The notes under the pieces were generated by a model. That model had not been told where the DNA came from. It did not search any database and was given only the letters and a program-made list of their open reading frames with translations. Positions 32,445-41,501 of a DNA stretch of 64,000 nucleotides are shown piece by piece. Position numbers and translations under genes: made by a program. The stretch comes from Sphingomonas sp. PP-F2F-G114-C0414 (GTDB lineage Bacteria > Pseudomonadota > Alphaproteobacteria > Sphingomonadales > Sphingomonadaceae), in the NCBI RefSeq assembly GCF_003688595.1, contig NZ_RCWT01000015.1:104421-168420 (forward strand), given 5' to 3'. The stretch's first letter is position 1. The number at the start of each line of letters is the position of its first letter.

Positions 32445-33374
32445 CCTGATCAGGCGCTGCGCTTCGGCGATCGCGGCAGGCAGGGTCGCAAAGCTGAGTT
32501 GGTCGCGGCGGGTCGCGCGATCAGGGGCGAGCGCGGCGGCTACCGCGTAGGTTTCGTGGAGCGACGCGTGCTCCGGCTGATCGATCCAGCGGGCGACCGC
32601 GTCCGCCATGCCACCGGGCGCGCGGCCCGCGGTGCGGCATGAAGTGAACACCCTCACGTCGAGTGCGTGGCGAATGCGACCGCCGTACTGCCTGATACGC
32701 TCGAACAGCGCGCGATCCTCGGCGACCGGCGGGGTGGGGGCCCCGCCGATCCTCCGATACAGCCGCCGCGACAGGGCGATGCTCGCGCCCCCTTCGTAGA
32801 AGTGCCGAGGCCAGGGATCGTGCGGCGAGGCTTCCGCGTCGGCGCGCAGGTAATCGAGCGCGGTATAATAGCGGCCGATCATGTCCAGCCGTCGCCGCGC
32901 CGTGGTGCCCAGATGCTCGCGGTCGCCGCGGAGCGTCAGCGCACGCCCGGCGACCGCATCATGGCCACCATCGATATGCGCCACCGTGCGGACGATCCAG
33001 TCCGGCGCGACGTTGGTATCGGCGTCCGTCGACAGCAGAAGGTCGTCGTCGGTGTCCAGCAGATCGGCCGCGGCATCCCAGGCCAGGCGTCGCGCCCAAC
33101 CCGCGTGACGAAAGCCGGCAAGTAGCGACACCGCATGCCAGGAAACCTCGGCAAATCGTGGTCGCCACTGCGTGAGGAGTTCCAGCGTACCGTCCGTACA
33201 GTCGTTCAACAGTGCGACGACCGTGACCCGACCGCCGAACACCTCGGCTGCACGGTCGATCGCAGCGAGGCAGGCGGGGAGATGCTGCTCCTCGTTTTTG
33301 ATCGGGATAGCGATCGCAATACGACGCTGTGACGCAATTGACTCCGTAAATAGCGGTAAAGAGACAATTTTCAA
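32268..33374 (-). CDS. Family 2 glycosyltransferase
   Basis: 368 residues. IAIAIPIKNEEQHLPACLAAI is the GT-A nucleotide-sugar site, STDADTNVAPDW carries the DxD metal motif, and YEGGASIALSRRLYRRIGG then VAEDRALFERIRQYGGRI matches the acceptor region with the ED catalytic pair. No membrane helices, so cytoplasmic. The last 59 codons (from about residue 310) run antisense through the methyltransferase 3' end and may be a read-on tail. Convergent with the deacetylase/methyltransferase genes, and probably in the same pathway. Confidence 0.88.
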   Translation of the reverse strand: MKIVSLPLFTESIASQRRIAIAIPIKNEEQHLPACLAAIDRAAEVFGGRVTVVALLNDCTDGTLELLTQWRPRFAEVSWHAVSLLAGFRHAGWARRLAWDAAADLLDTDDDLLLSTDADTNVAPDWIVRTVAHIDGGHDAVAGRALTLRGDREHLGTTARRRLDMIGRYYTALDYLRADAEASPHDPWPRHFYEGGASIALSRRLYRRIGGAPTPPVAEDRALFERIRQYGGRIRHALDVRVFTSCRTAGRAPGGMADAVARWIDQPEHASLHETYAVAAALAPDRATRRDQLSFATLPAAIAEAQRLIRLARRAKPPKVEPIRVVPIAADDGDRFAERDLEFGDGVVPAFGVIGFADPVHQQNVPAG

Positions 33375-33637
33375 AATGATGCGGCCGTCATCGCACGCGG
33401 TCGGTTTTGACTCCGTCGATCAGTGTTGAAACCGATACTGCGGCAATCGCGCATCACTGAAACGAAAGTCTTGGTCACACCCTGCCCCACCATTGCGTTT
33501 ACGTCATAAAGCATGGCGATACGTTTGAGTTGCGTCCGTTTCAGCGCGATTGATCAGGATCAGGTAGATTGTCTGCGATTGGAAAGAGTTGCCACCCGGT
33601 GCGTTGGGCGAGGACTGTTTCCTACGAAAGATCCATC

Positions 33638-34429
33638 ATGCACATCGACCTGACCGGCCAGGCCGCGATCATCACCGGCGCGAGCTCGGGACTGGGGCGC
33701 GCCGCCGCGATCGCCTTCGCCGCCGCCGGTGCGGCCGTCGCGGTCAACTACAACAGCAGCGAGGACAAGGCGCGCGAGGTCGTCGACCAGATCGTCCAGG
33801 CCGGCGGCAAGGCGTTCGCGTGCGCAGCGGACACGTCGGACGAGGCCGCGGTGATCCGGATGTTCGACGAGACCGTCGAGCGGTTCGGCGGGGTCGACAT
33901 CGTCTTCGCCAATGCGGGCATGCAGAAGGACGCGGCCTATGCGGAGATGACGCTCGCCGATTGGAAGCAGGTCATCGACGTCAACCTGACCGGGCAGTTC
34001 CTGGTGACGCGCGAGGCCGTACGCCGGTTTCGCCAACAGGGCGACCGCGGCGTCAGCCGGGCGATCGGCAAGATCCTCTTCATGAGTTCGGTCCACGAGG
34101 TCATTCCGTGGGCGGGTCACGCCAACTATGCCGCGTCGAAGGGGGGCAGCGGCATGCTGATGCGGACGCTCGCGCAGGAAGTGGCGGGCGACCGTATCCG
34201 CGTGAACGGCATCGCTCCCGGCGCGATCGCCACCGCGATCAACGCGGATGCGACGGCCGATCAGGACAAGCTGCTCGAACTGATCCCTTATGGTCGGGTC
34301 GGCGATCCCGACGATGTCGCACGCGCCGCGCTGTTCCTGGTGTCTGACGCTGCCGACTATATCGTCGGATCGACGCTCACGATCGACGGCGCGATGTCGC
34401 TGTACCCGGGCTTCCGCGACAATGGCTGA
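33638..34429 (+). CDS. Short-chain dehydrogenase, glucose 1-dehydrogenase-like
   Basis: 263 residues from ATG 33638 (MHIDLTGQAAIITGASSGLGRA). The NAD(P) site TGASSGLG, the FANAGMQ motif, the catalytic Ser in FMSSVHEVIPW, and YAASKGG (Tyr, Lys) are present, and the C terminus GSTLTIDGAMSLYPGF is typical. Its similarity to glucose 1-dehydrogenases and the 8-base overlap with the GH15 gene suggest it oxidises glucose freed by that enzyme. Confidence 0.9.
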   Translation: MHIDLTGQAAIITGASSGLGRAAAIAFAAAGAAVAVNYNSSEDKAREVVDQIVQAGGKAFACAADTSDEAAVIRMFDETVERFGGVDIVFANAGMQKDAAYAEMTLADWKQVIDVNLTGQFLVTREAVRRFRQQGDRGVSRAIGKILFMSSVHEVIPWAGHANYAASKGGSGMLMRTLAQEVAGDRIRVNGIAPGAIATAINADATADQDKLLELIPYGRVGDPDDVARAALFLVSDAADYIVGSTLTIDGAMSLYPGFRDNG

Positions 34430-36326
34430 TGCTGCCAGGCCGGTCACGGGCGGCCGCGCGTCGGACCGTAACGTGTCCGGCACGCCAGAGGTCTCGCAGA
34501 TCGCCGACCACGGCGCGATCGGCAATCTGGAGACGATCGCGCTCGTCGATACCGCGGGCACGATAGACTATCTGTGCTGGCCGTGTCTCGATAGTCCGCC
34601 GGTGTTCGCGCGCCTCCTCGATGCCGAAAAGGGGGGGCATTTCTCGATCGAGCCTGATCTCGATGGCGCCCGGGTCGTCCAGATGTACGTGCCGGAAACC
34701 AACATCCTGATGACCCGCTGGATGGGGACGCAGGCAAGCGTCGATCTCGTCGACCTGATGCCGGTCGGTGACAATCGGAACGAGGTCCCGCCGCGACTGG
34801 TTCGCCGGATCACGTGCACGCGGGGCCGCGCGACGGTCCGCATCCGCTGCGCACCGCGGTTCGATTACGGCGCAGTAGGCCGGGCCGCTTCGGTCACCGC
34901 GTCGTTCACCGTCGACGACGACGGGAGCGCGCCCGGCGTTTCACGCGGCCGGTTCGATCATGAAACCGGGCTCGCGCTGGCGTTGCATGGCAAGGGAACG
35001 CTCGTTGCCGATGGCCAAGACCTCGTCGCCGAGATCGAGCTTGGCGAAGACGAGACCGTGTCGCTGGTACTCAGCAACCCCGACGACGTGTCGCTGGGCG
35101 CGTCCGCGCTCGATGCGGTCGTCGAAAAAGATATCGGCTATTGGCGGAGCTGGAGCCGGCAATCGATGTACCGCGGCCGCTGGCGCGAGACGGTCGAGCG
35201 GTCGGCGATGCTGTTGAAGCTGCTGACGTCGCGCAAGCACGGCTCGATCGCGGCGGCGGCGACGTTCGGCCTGCCCGAGGCACCGGGCGGCGTCCGCAAC
35301 TGGGATTATCGCGCGACGTGGATCCGCGATTCGTCGTTCACCGTCTATGCGCTGCTCCGGCTCGGCTATCAGGGCGAGGCGGTCGACTTCCTCCACTGGG
35401 CGATGGACCGCACGTCTGAGTGTACGGACGGCAGCATCGGCGTGATGTTCGCGCTCGACGGCGGCCCGGTGGCATCCGAACGCAAGCTCGAGCTCGGCGG
35501 CTTCGAAGGCGCCGGCCCGATCGTGGTCGGCAACGATGCCAATACCCAAGTCCAGCACGACATCTACGGTGCGCTGCTCGACGCCGTCTATCTGGGCAGC
35601 AAATATGGCGAGCCGCCCTCGCATGACAGCTGGCAGAACATCATCCGGGTCGTCGATCAGGTCTGCGAGACGTGGCAGACTCCCGATTCCGGGATCTGGG
35701 AGGTGCGCGGGCCGACCAAGCATTATCTGCATTCGCGACTGATGAGCTGGGTCGCGGTCGATCGCGCGGTGCGGCTGGCGCAGAAGCGTTCGCTGCCTGC
35801 GCCGCTGGTGCGCTGGGCGGAAACGCGCACCGCCATCCACGACGATATCTGGGCCAATTTCTGGGACGAGACGCTGGGGCGCTTCGTCCGCGCGACGGGA
35901 GATACGCCGGCGGACAGGGCGGTCGACGGCGCGTTGCTGATGATGCCGCTGGTCCGCTTCATCGGCCCGACCGATCCGAAATGGTTGGCGACGCTCGATG
36001 CGATCGGCGCGGATCTGTCAGACGACGGGCAGGTCTATCGCTACAAGATCGACGACGGGCTGCCGGGGCAGGAGGGGACCTTCGTCGCCTGCTCGTTCTG
36101 GTATGTCGAATGCCTCGCACGTGCCGGCCGTCTCGACGAGGCGCGGTTCAATTTCGAAAAGCTGCTCGCGCACGGCAATCATCTCGGCCTGTTCGCCGAG
36201 GAGATCGCGCAGGACGGCACGTTCCTCGGCAATTTCCCGCAAGGGTTCAGCCACCTCGCGCTGATCAGCGCCGCCTTCTATCTCGATCGGGCTCTCGACG
36301 ATGGCGGGCCCCGCGCCTGGGGTTGA
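34422..36326 (+). CDS. GH15 glycoside hydrolase (glucoamylase / trehalase type)
   Basis: 634 residues from ATG 34422, eight bases inside the SDR gene. The N-terminal beta-sandwich domain begins QIADHGAIGNLETIALVDTAGTIDYLCWPCLDSPPVF. The (alpha/alpha)6 barrel shows AAATFGLPEAPGGVRNWDYRATWIRDSSF, DDGLPGQEGTFVACSFWYVECLA and GLFAEEIAQDGTFLGNFPQGFSHLALI, which carry the two Glu-containing GH15 motifs. Cleaves terminal alpha-glucosyl units; family members include trehalases, so either glucan or trehalose could be the substrate. No signal peptide, so cytoplasmic. Confidence 0.92.
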   Translation: MADAARPVTGGRASDRNVSGTPEVSQIADHGAIGNLETIALVDTAGTIDYLCWPCLDSPPVFARLLDAEKGGHFSIEPDLDGARVVQMYVPETNILMTRWMGTQASVDLVDLMPVGDNRNEVPPRLVRRITCTRGRATVRIRCAPRFDYGAVGRAASVTASFTVDDDGSAPGVSRGRFDHETGLALALHGKGTLVADGQDLVAEIELGEDETVSLVLSNPDDVSLGASALDAVVEKDIGYWRSWSRQSMYRGRWRETVERSAMLLKLLTSRKHGSIAAAATFGLPEAPGGVRNWDYRATWIRDSSFTVYALLRLGYQGEAVDFLHWAMDRTSECTDGSIGVMFALDGGPVASERKLELGGFEGAGPIVVGNDANTQVQHDIYGALLDAVYLGSKYGEPPSHDSWQNIIRVVDQVCETWQTPDSGIWEVRGPTKHYLHSRLMSWVAVDRAVRLAQKRSLPAPLVRWAETRTAIHDDIWANFWDETLGRFVRATGDTPADRAVDGALLMMPLVRFIGPTDPKWLATLDAIGADLSDDGQVYRYKIDDGLPGQEGTFVACSFWYVECLARAGRLDEARFNFEKLLAHGNHLGLFAEEIAQDGTFLGNFPQGFSHLALISAAFYLDRALDDGGPRAWG

Positions 36327-36369
36327 GCGCTGTGCTTCGCCGACAGTAATCCAGCAGATGCAGTAGGTT

Positions 36370-36404
36370 GGCGCCGTTCCCTCAGTTTGACCGGGAACGG
36401 CGCC
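36370..36404. terminator. Bidirectional terminator hairpin between GH15 and the old yellow enzyme
   Basis: Perfect 12-base stem GGCGCCGTTCCC / GGGAACGGCGCC with an 11-base loop, placed between two convergent genes (stops at 36326 and 36423). No long T-run, so termination may be Rho-assisted. Confidence 0.65.
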
Positions 36405-36422
36405 GCTGGACGGTCTGTTCGC

Positions 36423-37526
36423 TTACCCCTCGAACAGATCCTTATACTGCCGAGGCTGCGACCGCAGATACTGCTTCGGCGCCTTTACCTTACCACCAAG
36501 ATGCGCCGCCGCGTGCCAAGGCCAGCGCGGATCGTACAAGATCGTCCGAGCCAGCGCGATCATGTCCGCATCGCCCGTCCCGATAATCGCCTCGGCCTGC
36601 TCGAAATCGGTGATCAGCCCAACCGCGACGACCGGGATCGACACCGCCTGCTTCACCGCCCGCGCGAGCGGCACCTGATAGCTCGGCCCGACCGGGATCT
36701 GCTGCGCCGGCGTGATCCCACCGCTCGATACGTGGATCGCGCTGCACCCACGAGCCTCCAGAGCCTTCGCAAACGCCACCGTCTGCTCCGAATCCCAACC
36801 GCCCTCGGCCCAGTCTGTCCCCGATACGCGCATCGTCACCGCGCGCTCGGCCGGGAACGCAGCCCGGACCGCATCATACACCTCGAGCGGGAACCGCATC
36901 CGGTTCTCGAGACTGCCGCCATACTCGTCCTCACGTCGGTTCGACAGCGGTGACAGGAACTCGTGCAGCAGATACCCATGCGCCGCATGCAACTGCACCG
37001 CGTCGATCCCGAGCCGCGCCGCGCGCACCGTCGCCGCCACGAATGCATCGCGCACCCGTGCCAGCCCCTCAGCGTCCAGTGCGACCGGAGCATTCTCTTC
37101 GGGCAGGAACGGCACTGTCGAGGGCCCCTCGGTCTGCCACCCGTTCGGCTCGCCCGGCGCGATCTGCAGCCCACCCTCCCAAGGCACCTCGCACGACGCC
37201 TTGCGTCCGGCATGCGACAGCTGGATCGCGATCGGCATGTCGGACCAGCGCCGCACGCTCTCGATCACGTGCGCCATCGCCGCCTCGGTCGCGTCGTCGT
37301 AAAGTCCGACATCGCCATGCGTGATCCGCCCCTCGGGCAGCACCGCGCTCGCCTCGATCGTCAGCAACGCCGCCCCCGACAGCGCGAGCTGCCCCAGATG
37401 GATCTGATGCCAGTCGTTCATGCAGCCGTTTGTCGCCGAATACTGGCACATCGGCGCGATCACGATCCGGTTGGCGAGCGTCAGGTTGCCGACCTTGAGC
37501 GGCTCGAACAGTTTTGGCCCGCTCAT
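36423..37526 (-). CDS. NADH:flavin oxidoreductase / old yellow enzyme (YqjM/XenA class)
   Basis: 367 residues. A FMN-binding TIM barrel opens with LFEPLKVGNLTLANRIVIAPMCQYSA, where Cys27 and Tyr29 correspond to the redox-sensing Cys and Tyr of YqjM-type enzymes. HAAHGYLLHEFLSPLSNRREDEYGGSLENRMRF holds the His pair that binds the carbonyl and the conserved Arg. GLITDFEQAEAII and ADMIALARTILYDPRWP form the phosphate site. Reduces activated C=C bonds of enals, enones or nitro compounds. Divergent from the glgX operon. Confidence 0.95.
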   Translation of the reverse strand: MSGPKLFEPLKVGNLTLANRIVIAPMCQYSATNGCMNDWHQIHLGQLALSGAALLTIEASAVLPEGRITHGDVGLYDDATEAAMAHVIESVRRWSDMPIAIQLSHAGRKASCEVPWEGGLQIAPGEPNGWQTEGPSTVPFLPEENAPVALDAEGLARVRDAFVAATVRAARLGIDAVQLHAAHGYLLHEFLSPLSNRREDEYGGSLENRMRFPLEVYDAVRAAFPAERAVTMRVSGTDWAEGGWDSEQTVAFAKALEARGCSAIHVSSGGITPAQQIPVGPSYQVPLARAVKQAVSIPVVAVGLITDFEQAEAIIGTGDADMIALARTILYDPRWPWHAAAHLGGKVKAPKQYLRSQPRQYKDLFEG

Positions 37527-37695
37527 GCGGCGATCGATCGGATGGTGGAAGGCATGCGCATGTCCCTTGATCTGTGAGAAGGTGCGGCGAAAACTCGCTG
37601 CTGCTTGCGGAACATAGGAACGGGCGGGCGGGTTTCACGGCAAGGAATGCTGCACCGCGATAAAGTTGGTCCGGCGACACGAAAAGGGTCTCGCA

Positions 37696-39795
37696 TTGCA
37701 TCTACTGCCCGACACGCTCGACGCCGGCTCGGCCTATCCCCTCGGCGCGACCTTCGACGGCCTCGGCGTCAACTTCGCGGTCTATTCCGCCAATGCCGAG
37801 AAGATCGAACTCTGCGTCTACGACGAGACCGGCCGCCGCGAGCTAAAGCGCTACCCGCTGCCTGAATGGACCGACGAAGTCTGGCATGGCTACCTCCCCG
37901 ACGCGCAGCCGGGCCTCGTCTACGGCTACCGCGCGCATGGGCGCTATGCCCCCGAAGAAGGCCACCGCTTCAACCCCAACAAGCTGCTGCTCGACCCGTA
38001 CGCCAAGCAGATGATCGGCGAACTCCGCTGGACCGACGCAATGTACGGATACCAGGTGAAGTCGCCGCGCGCGGACCTGAGCTTCGACAAGCGCGACAGC
38101 GCGCTGACGATGCCCAAGGGCGTCGTGACCGACAGCCATTTCGACTGGTCGCGCGACGTTCGCCCGAACACGCCCTGGTCCGAGACGGTGATCTACGAGG
38201 CGCACACGAAGGGCCTGACCAAGCTGTTCGAGGAGGTCCAGCCCTCCGAGCGCGGCACCTTCGCAGCGCTGGGCAATCCCAAAGTCATCGATCACCTCAA
38301 GCGCCTCGGCGTCACCGCGATCGAGCTGCTGCCGATCCACACCTACATCCAGGACCGCTTTCTCCAGGAAAAGGGCCTGCGCAATTACTGGGGCTACAAC
38401 ACCCTCAACTTCTTCACGCCCGAGCGCTCGTTCTTCGCGACCGACAGCCACGACGAACTCCGTCGTTCGATCCGCCGCCTCCACGCGGCCGGGATCGAGG
38501 TGATCCTCGACGTCGTCTACAACCACACCTGCGAAGGTTCCGAGCAGGGCCCGACGCTCTCCTGGCGCGGTCTGGACAACGCGAGCTACTATCGCCTCGT
38601 CAAAGACGACCCGCGCTATTCGATCAACGACACCGGTACCGGCAACACGCTGAACCTCACCAAGGCCCGCGTGATCCAGATGGTTGCGGACTCGCTCCGC
38701 TACTGGGCGACCAGCTTCGGCATCGACGGCTTCCGCTTCGATCTCGGGCTGACGCTCGGCCGTACGGATACCGGCTTCGATCCCGGCGCAGGCTTCTTTG
38801 ACGTGCTCCGCCAAGACCCGGTACTCGGCAGGCTGAAGCTCATCACCGAGCCCTGGGACATCGGCCCCGGCGGCTACCAGCTCGGCAACTTCCCCCCCGG
38901 TTTCGCCGAGTGGAACGACAAGTACCGCGACACCGTGCGGAAGTTCTGGCGCGGCGATCATGCGCAGCGCGCCGATCTCGCCGCGCGGCTGACCGGCTCG
39001 GCCGATCTGTTTGATCGCCGCGCGCGCCGACCCTGGGCAAGCGTCAATCTGCTCGGCGCGCATGACGGCTACACGCTCGCCGACACCGTCGCCTACGAAG
39101 AGCGCCACAACGAGGCGAACGGCGAGGACAACAACGACGGCCATTCGAACAACTGCTCGCGCAACTGGGGCGTCGAAGGCCCGACCGAGGACGCCGCGAT
39201 CCTCGAGACCCGGGCGCGCGTGATGCGCTCGATGCTGACCACGCTGTTCGCCTCGCTCGGAACGCCGATGCTGGTCGCGGGCGACGAGTTCGGTCGCACG
39301 CAGAACGGCAACAACAACGCCTATTGCCAGGACAACGAGATCAGCTGGCTCGACTGGAACAAGGCGAAGTCCCCCGAGGGTGACGCGCTGATCGACTTCA
39401 CGGCGCGCCTGATCGCGCTGCGCCGCGAATACGGCATGCTCCGCGCGGGCAACTTCCTCTACGGCGAGGATACGCCGGCCGAGGGGCTGAAGGACATCGA
39501 ATGGTGGGACGAACGCGGCCTGCAATTGACCCCCGATGATTGGGAGAACACCAATGGCCGCGCGCTGGTGATGCGCCGCGCCTGCGAGCAGGAGTCGGGC
39601 GAGGTGCAGGTGATCTCGTTGCTGCTCAACGCTTCGGAAGGTCCGCTGACCTTCCACATGCCGCCGCCGGCGGAGGTCGAGCGTACCGTGCTGATCGACA
39701 GCAGCAAGCCCGAGCAGGGCACCACACCGATCAAGGACAGCTACGAACTTCCCCCACAGGCCGCGGCACTGCTCTCCTGGACGATCGCAGCGTGA
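37696..39795 (+). CDS. glgX: Glycogen debranching enzyme GlgX / TreX
   Basis: 699 residues from TTG 37696 (MHLLPDTLDAGSAYPLGA), which has GAAAAGGG eight bases ahead; TTG 37666 would add ten residues. An N-terminal CBM48-like domain (GATFDGLGVNFAVYSANAEKIELCVYD) precedes the GH13 barrel: nucleophile in GIDGFRFDLG, acid/base in LKLITEPWDIG, and GAHDGYTLAD. Hydrolyses alpha-1,6 branches to free linear maltodextrins for treY and treZ. First gene of four, each joined to the next by a 4-base overlap. Confidence 0.94.
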   Translation: MHLLPDTLDAGSAYPLGATFDGLGVNFAVYSANAEKIELCVYDETGRRELKRYPLPEWTDEVWHGYLPDAQPGLVYGYRAHGRYAPEEGHRFNPNKLLLDPYAKQMIGELRWTDAMYGYQVKSPRADLSFDKRDSALTMPKGVVTDSHFDWSRDVRPNTPWSETVIYEAHTKGLTKLFEEVQPSERGTFAALGNPKVIDHLKRLGVTAIELLPIHTYIQDRFLQEKGLRNYWGYNTLNFFTPERSFFATDSHDELRRSIRRLHAAGIEVILDVVYNHTCEGSEQGPTLSWRGLDNASYYRLVKDDPRYSINDTGTGNTLNLTKARVIQMVADSLRYWATSFGIDGFRFDLGLTLGRTDTGFDPGAGFFDVLRQDPVLGRLKLITEPWDIGPGGYQLGNFPPGFAEWNDKYRDTVRKFWRGDHAQRADLAARLTGSADLFDRRARRPWASVNLLGAHDGYTLADTVAYEERHNEANGEDNNDGHSNNCSRNWGVEGPTEDAAILETRARVMRSMLTTLFASLGTPMLVAGDEFGRTQNGNNNAYCQDNEISWLDWNKAKSPEGDALIDFTARLIALRREYGMLRAGNFLYGEDTPAEGLKDIEWWDERGLQLTPDDWENTNGRALVMRRACEQESGEVQVISLLLNASEGPLTFHMPPPAEVERTVLIDSSKPEQGTTPIKDSYELPPQAAALLSWTIAA

Positions 39796-41501
39796 GTAGC
39801 TGGGGAGCGACGCTTACCGGGGACGAAACGACGTTCCGCCTCTGGGCACCCGATCGCGACGCAGTGACGGTCGAGATCGCCGATGGCCCGTCGGTCCCCA
39901 TGATCCCTGAACCGGAAGGCTGGTTCAGCGCCAAGGCGCCGGTTGGGGCCGGGAGCCTCTACCGGTTCCGTCTGACGGACGATCTCGCGGTTCCCGATCC
40001 GGCGTCGCACGCGCAGTCCGGCGGCGTCCATGGTTGGAGCGTCGTCGTCGATCCCGACGCCTACGCGTGGCGCACCCCGGACTGGCGCGGCCGACCGTGG
40101 GAAGAGATGGTCATCCAGGAGGTCCATGTCGGCACGCTTGGCGGCTTCGCAGGCGTCGCGGACCACCTCCCAGCGATCGCCGAACTCGGCATCACCGCGA
40201 TCGAACTGATGCCCGTCAACGCGTTCGGCGGCACCCGCAACTGGGGCTATGACGGCGTGCTCCCCTACGCCCCCGCCGAAAGCTACGGCACCCCCGACGA
40301 TCTGAAAGCGCTGGTCGACCGCGCCCACGGACTCGGCCTCGCCGTGTTCCTCGACGTCGTCTACAATCACTTCGGCCCCGACGGAAACTATCTCGGCGCG
40401 TATGCGAAGGGCTTCTTCCACCCCGACGTCGACACTCCTTGGGGCGGCGCGGTCGCGGTCGATCAGGAGCCGGTCCACCGCTATTTCGTCGACAACGCGC
40501 TGATGTGGCTGAACGAGTACAAGTTCGACGGCCTCCGCTTCGATGCGGTCCACGCGATCGCGAACGACGCGTTTCTAGACGCGATGGCCGCCGAACTCCG
40601 CGAGATAACCGCCGGCCGCCACATCCACCTCGTCCTCGAAAACGAAGGCAACGACGCGGACCGCCTCCACCCCGCCGCGTTCGATGCGCAGTGGAACGAC
40701 GACTTCCACAACGTCCTCCACGTCCTGCTCACCGGCGAGACCAGCGCCTATTATGCCGACTTCGCCGACCGCCCCGCCGAACGCCTTGCGCGCTGCTTGG
40801 GCGAAGGCTTCATCTACCAGGGCGAAGGCTCGCCCAACCACGACGGCAAGCCGCGCGGCAAGCCTAGCGCGCACCTCTCGCCGACCGCGTTCGTCGCGTT
40901 CCTCCAGAACCACGACCAGATCGGCAACCGCGCGATGGGCGAACGCCTGACGCTGCTCGCCGACCGCCAGAAGCTTCGCGCCGCCACCGCGTTGCTCCTG
41001 CTCGGCCCGCAGATCCCGCTGATCTTCATCGGAGACGAGCACGGAAGCGAAAGCCCGTTCCTGTTCTTCACCGACTTCCACGACGATCTAGCCGACGCGG
41101 TGCGCGAAGGCCGGCGCAAGGAATTCGCCAAGTTCGCCGCCTTCGCCGACCCCGAAGCACGTAAGGCAATCCCCGACCCCAACGCGCACCAAACCTTCCT
41201 CCAATCGCGCGCGCATCCCGGCGCCGATGCGGCCGAGTGGCAGGACCTGTACCGCACCCTGCTCAAGATCCGCCACGAGCAGATCATCCCCCGCCTGCGC
41301 GACACGACCGCGACCGGCGCCGAGGCGATCGGCGAGGGGGCGGTCGTTGCGCGCTGGCGGATGGGTGACGGTGCAATCCTCACGATCGCGCTCAACCTCG
41401 GCGACGATGTCGTTGATTTTCCTGCGCTAGAGACCTCGCCGATCTTCGCCGATGGCGAACCCGGGGAGGCTGCTAGCGTCGCTGTATGGCTGGATCGATG
41501 A
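39792..41501 (+). CDS. treZ: Malto-oligosyltrehalose trehalohydrolase TreZ
   Basis: 569 residues from GTG 39792 (GTGA overlap with glgX). TTFRLWAPDRDAVTVEI is the N-terminal beta domain, then EEMVIQEVHVGTLGGFAGV, LDVVYNHFGPDGNYL, FDGLRFDAVHAI (Asp nucleophile), IHLVLENEGND (Glu) and FLQNHDQIGNRAMG (Asp). The order and motifs are those of TreZ, which cuts trehalose from maltooligosyltrehalose made by TreY. Confidence 0.95.
   Translation: MSSWGATLTGDETTFRLWAPDRDAVTVEIADGPSVPMIPEPEGWFSAKAPVGAGSLYRFRLTDDLAVPDPASHAQSGGVHGWSVVVDPDAYAWRTPDWRGRPWEEMVIQEVHVGTLGGFAGVADHLPAIAELGITAIELMPVNAFGGTRNWGYDGVLPYAPAESYGTPDDLKALVDRAHGLGLAVFLDVVYNHFGPDGNYLGAYAKGFFHPDVDTPWGGAVAVDQEPVHRYFVDNALMWLNEYKFDGLRFDAVHAIANDAFLDAMAAELREITAGRHIHLVLENEGNDADRLHPAAFDAQWNDDFHNVLHVLLTGETSAYYADFADRPAERLARCLGEGFIYQGEGSPNHDGKPRGKPSAHLSPTAFVAFLQNHDQIGNRAMGERLTLLADRQKLRAATALLLLGPQIPLIFIGDEHGSESPFLFFTDFHDDLADAVREGRRKEFAKFAAFADPEARKAIPDPNAHQTFLQSRAHPGADAAEWQDLYRTLLKIRHEQIIPRLRDTTATGAEAIGEGAVVARWRMGDGAILTIALNLGDDVVDFPALETSPIFADGEPGEAASVAVWLDR

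Noticed and set aside
37843..39657. 604-codon open frame antisense to glgX
   Set aside because: Mirror of the strong GC3 bias of glgX; low-complexity Val/Ala/Glu/Arg composition and no domain. Similar long antisense frames over liuB (53783-55543) and liuD (55785-57281) were rejected for the same reason.
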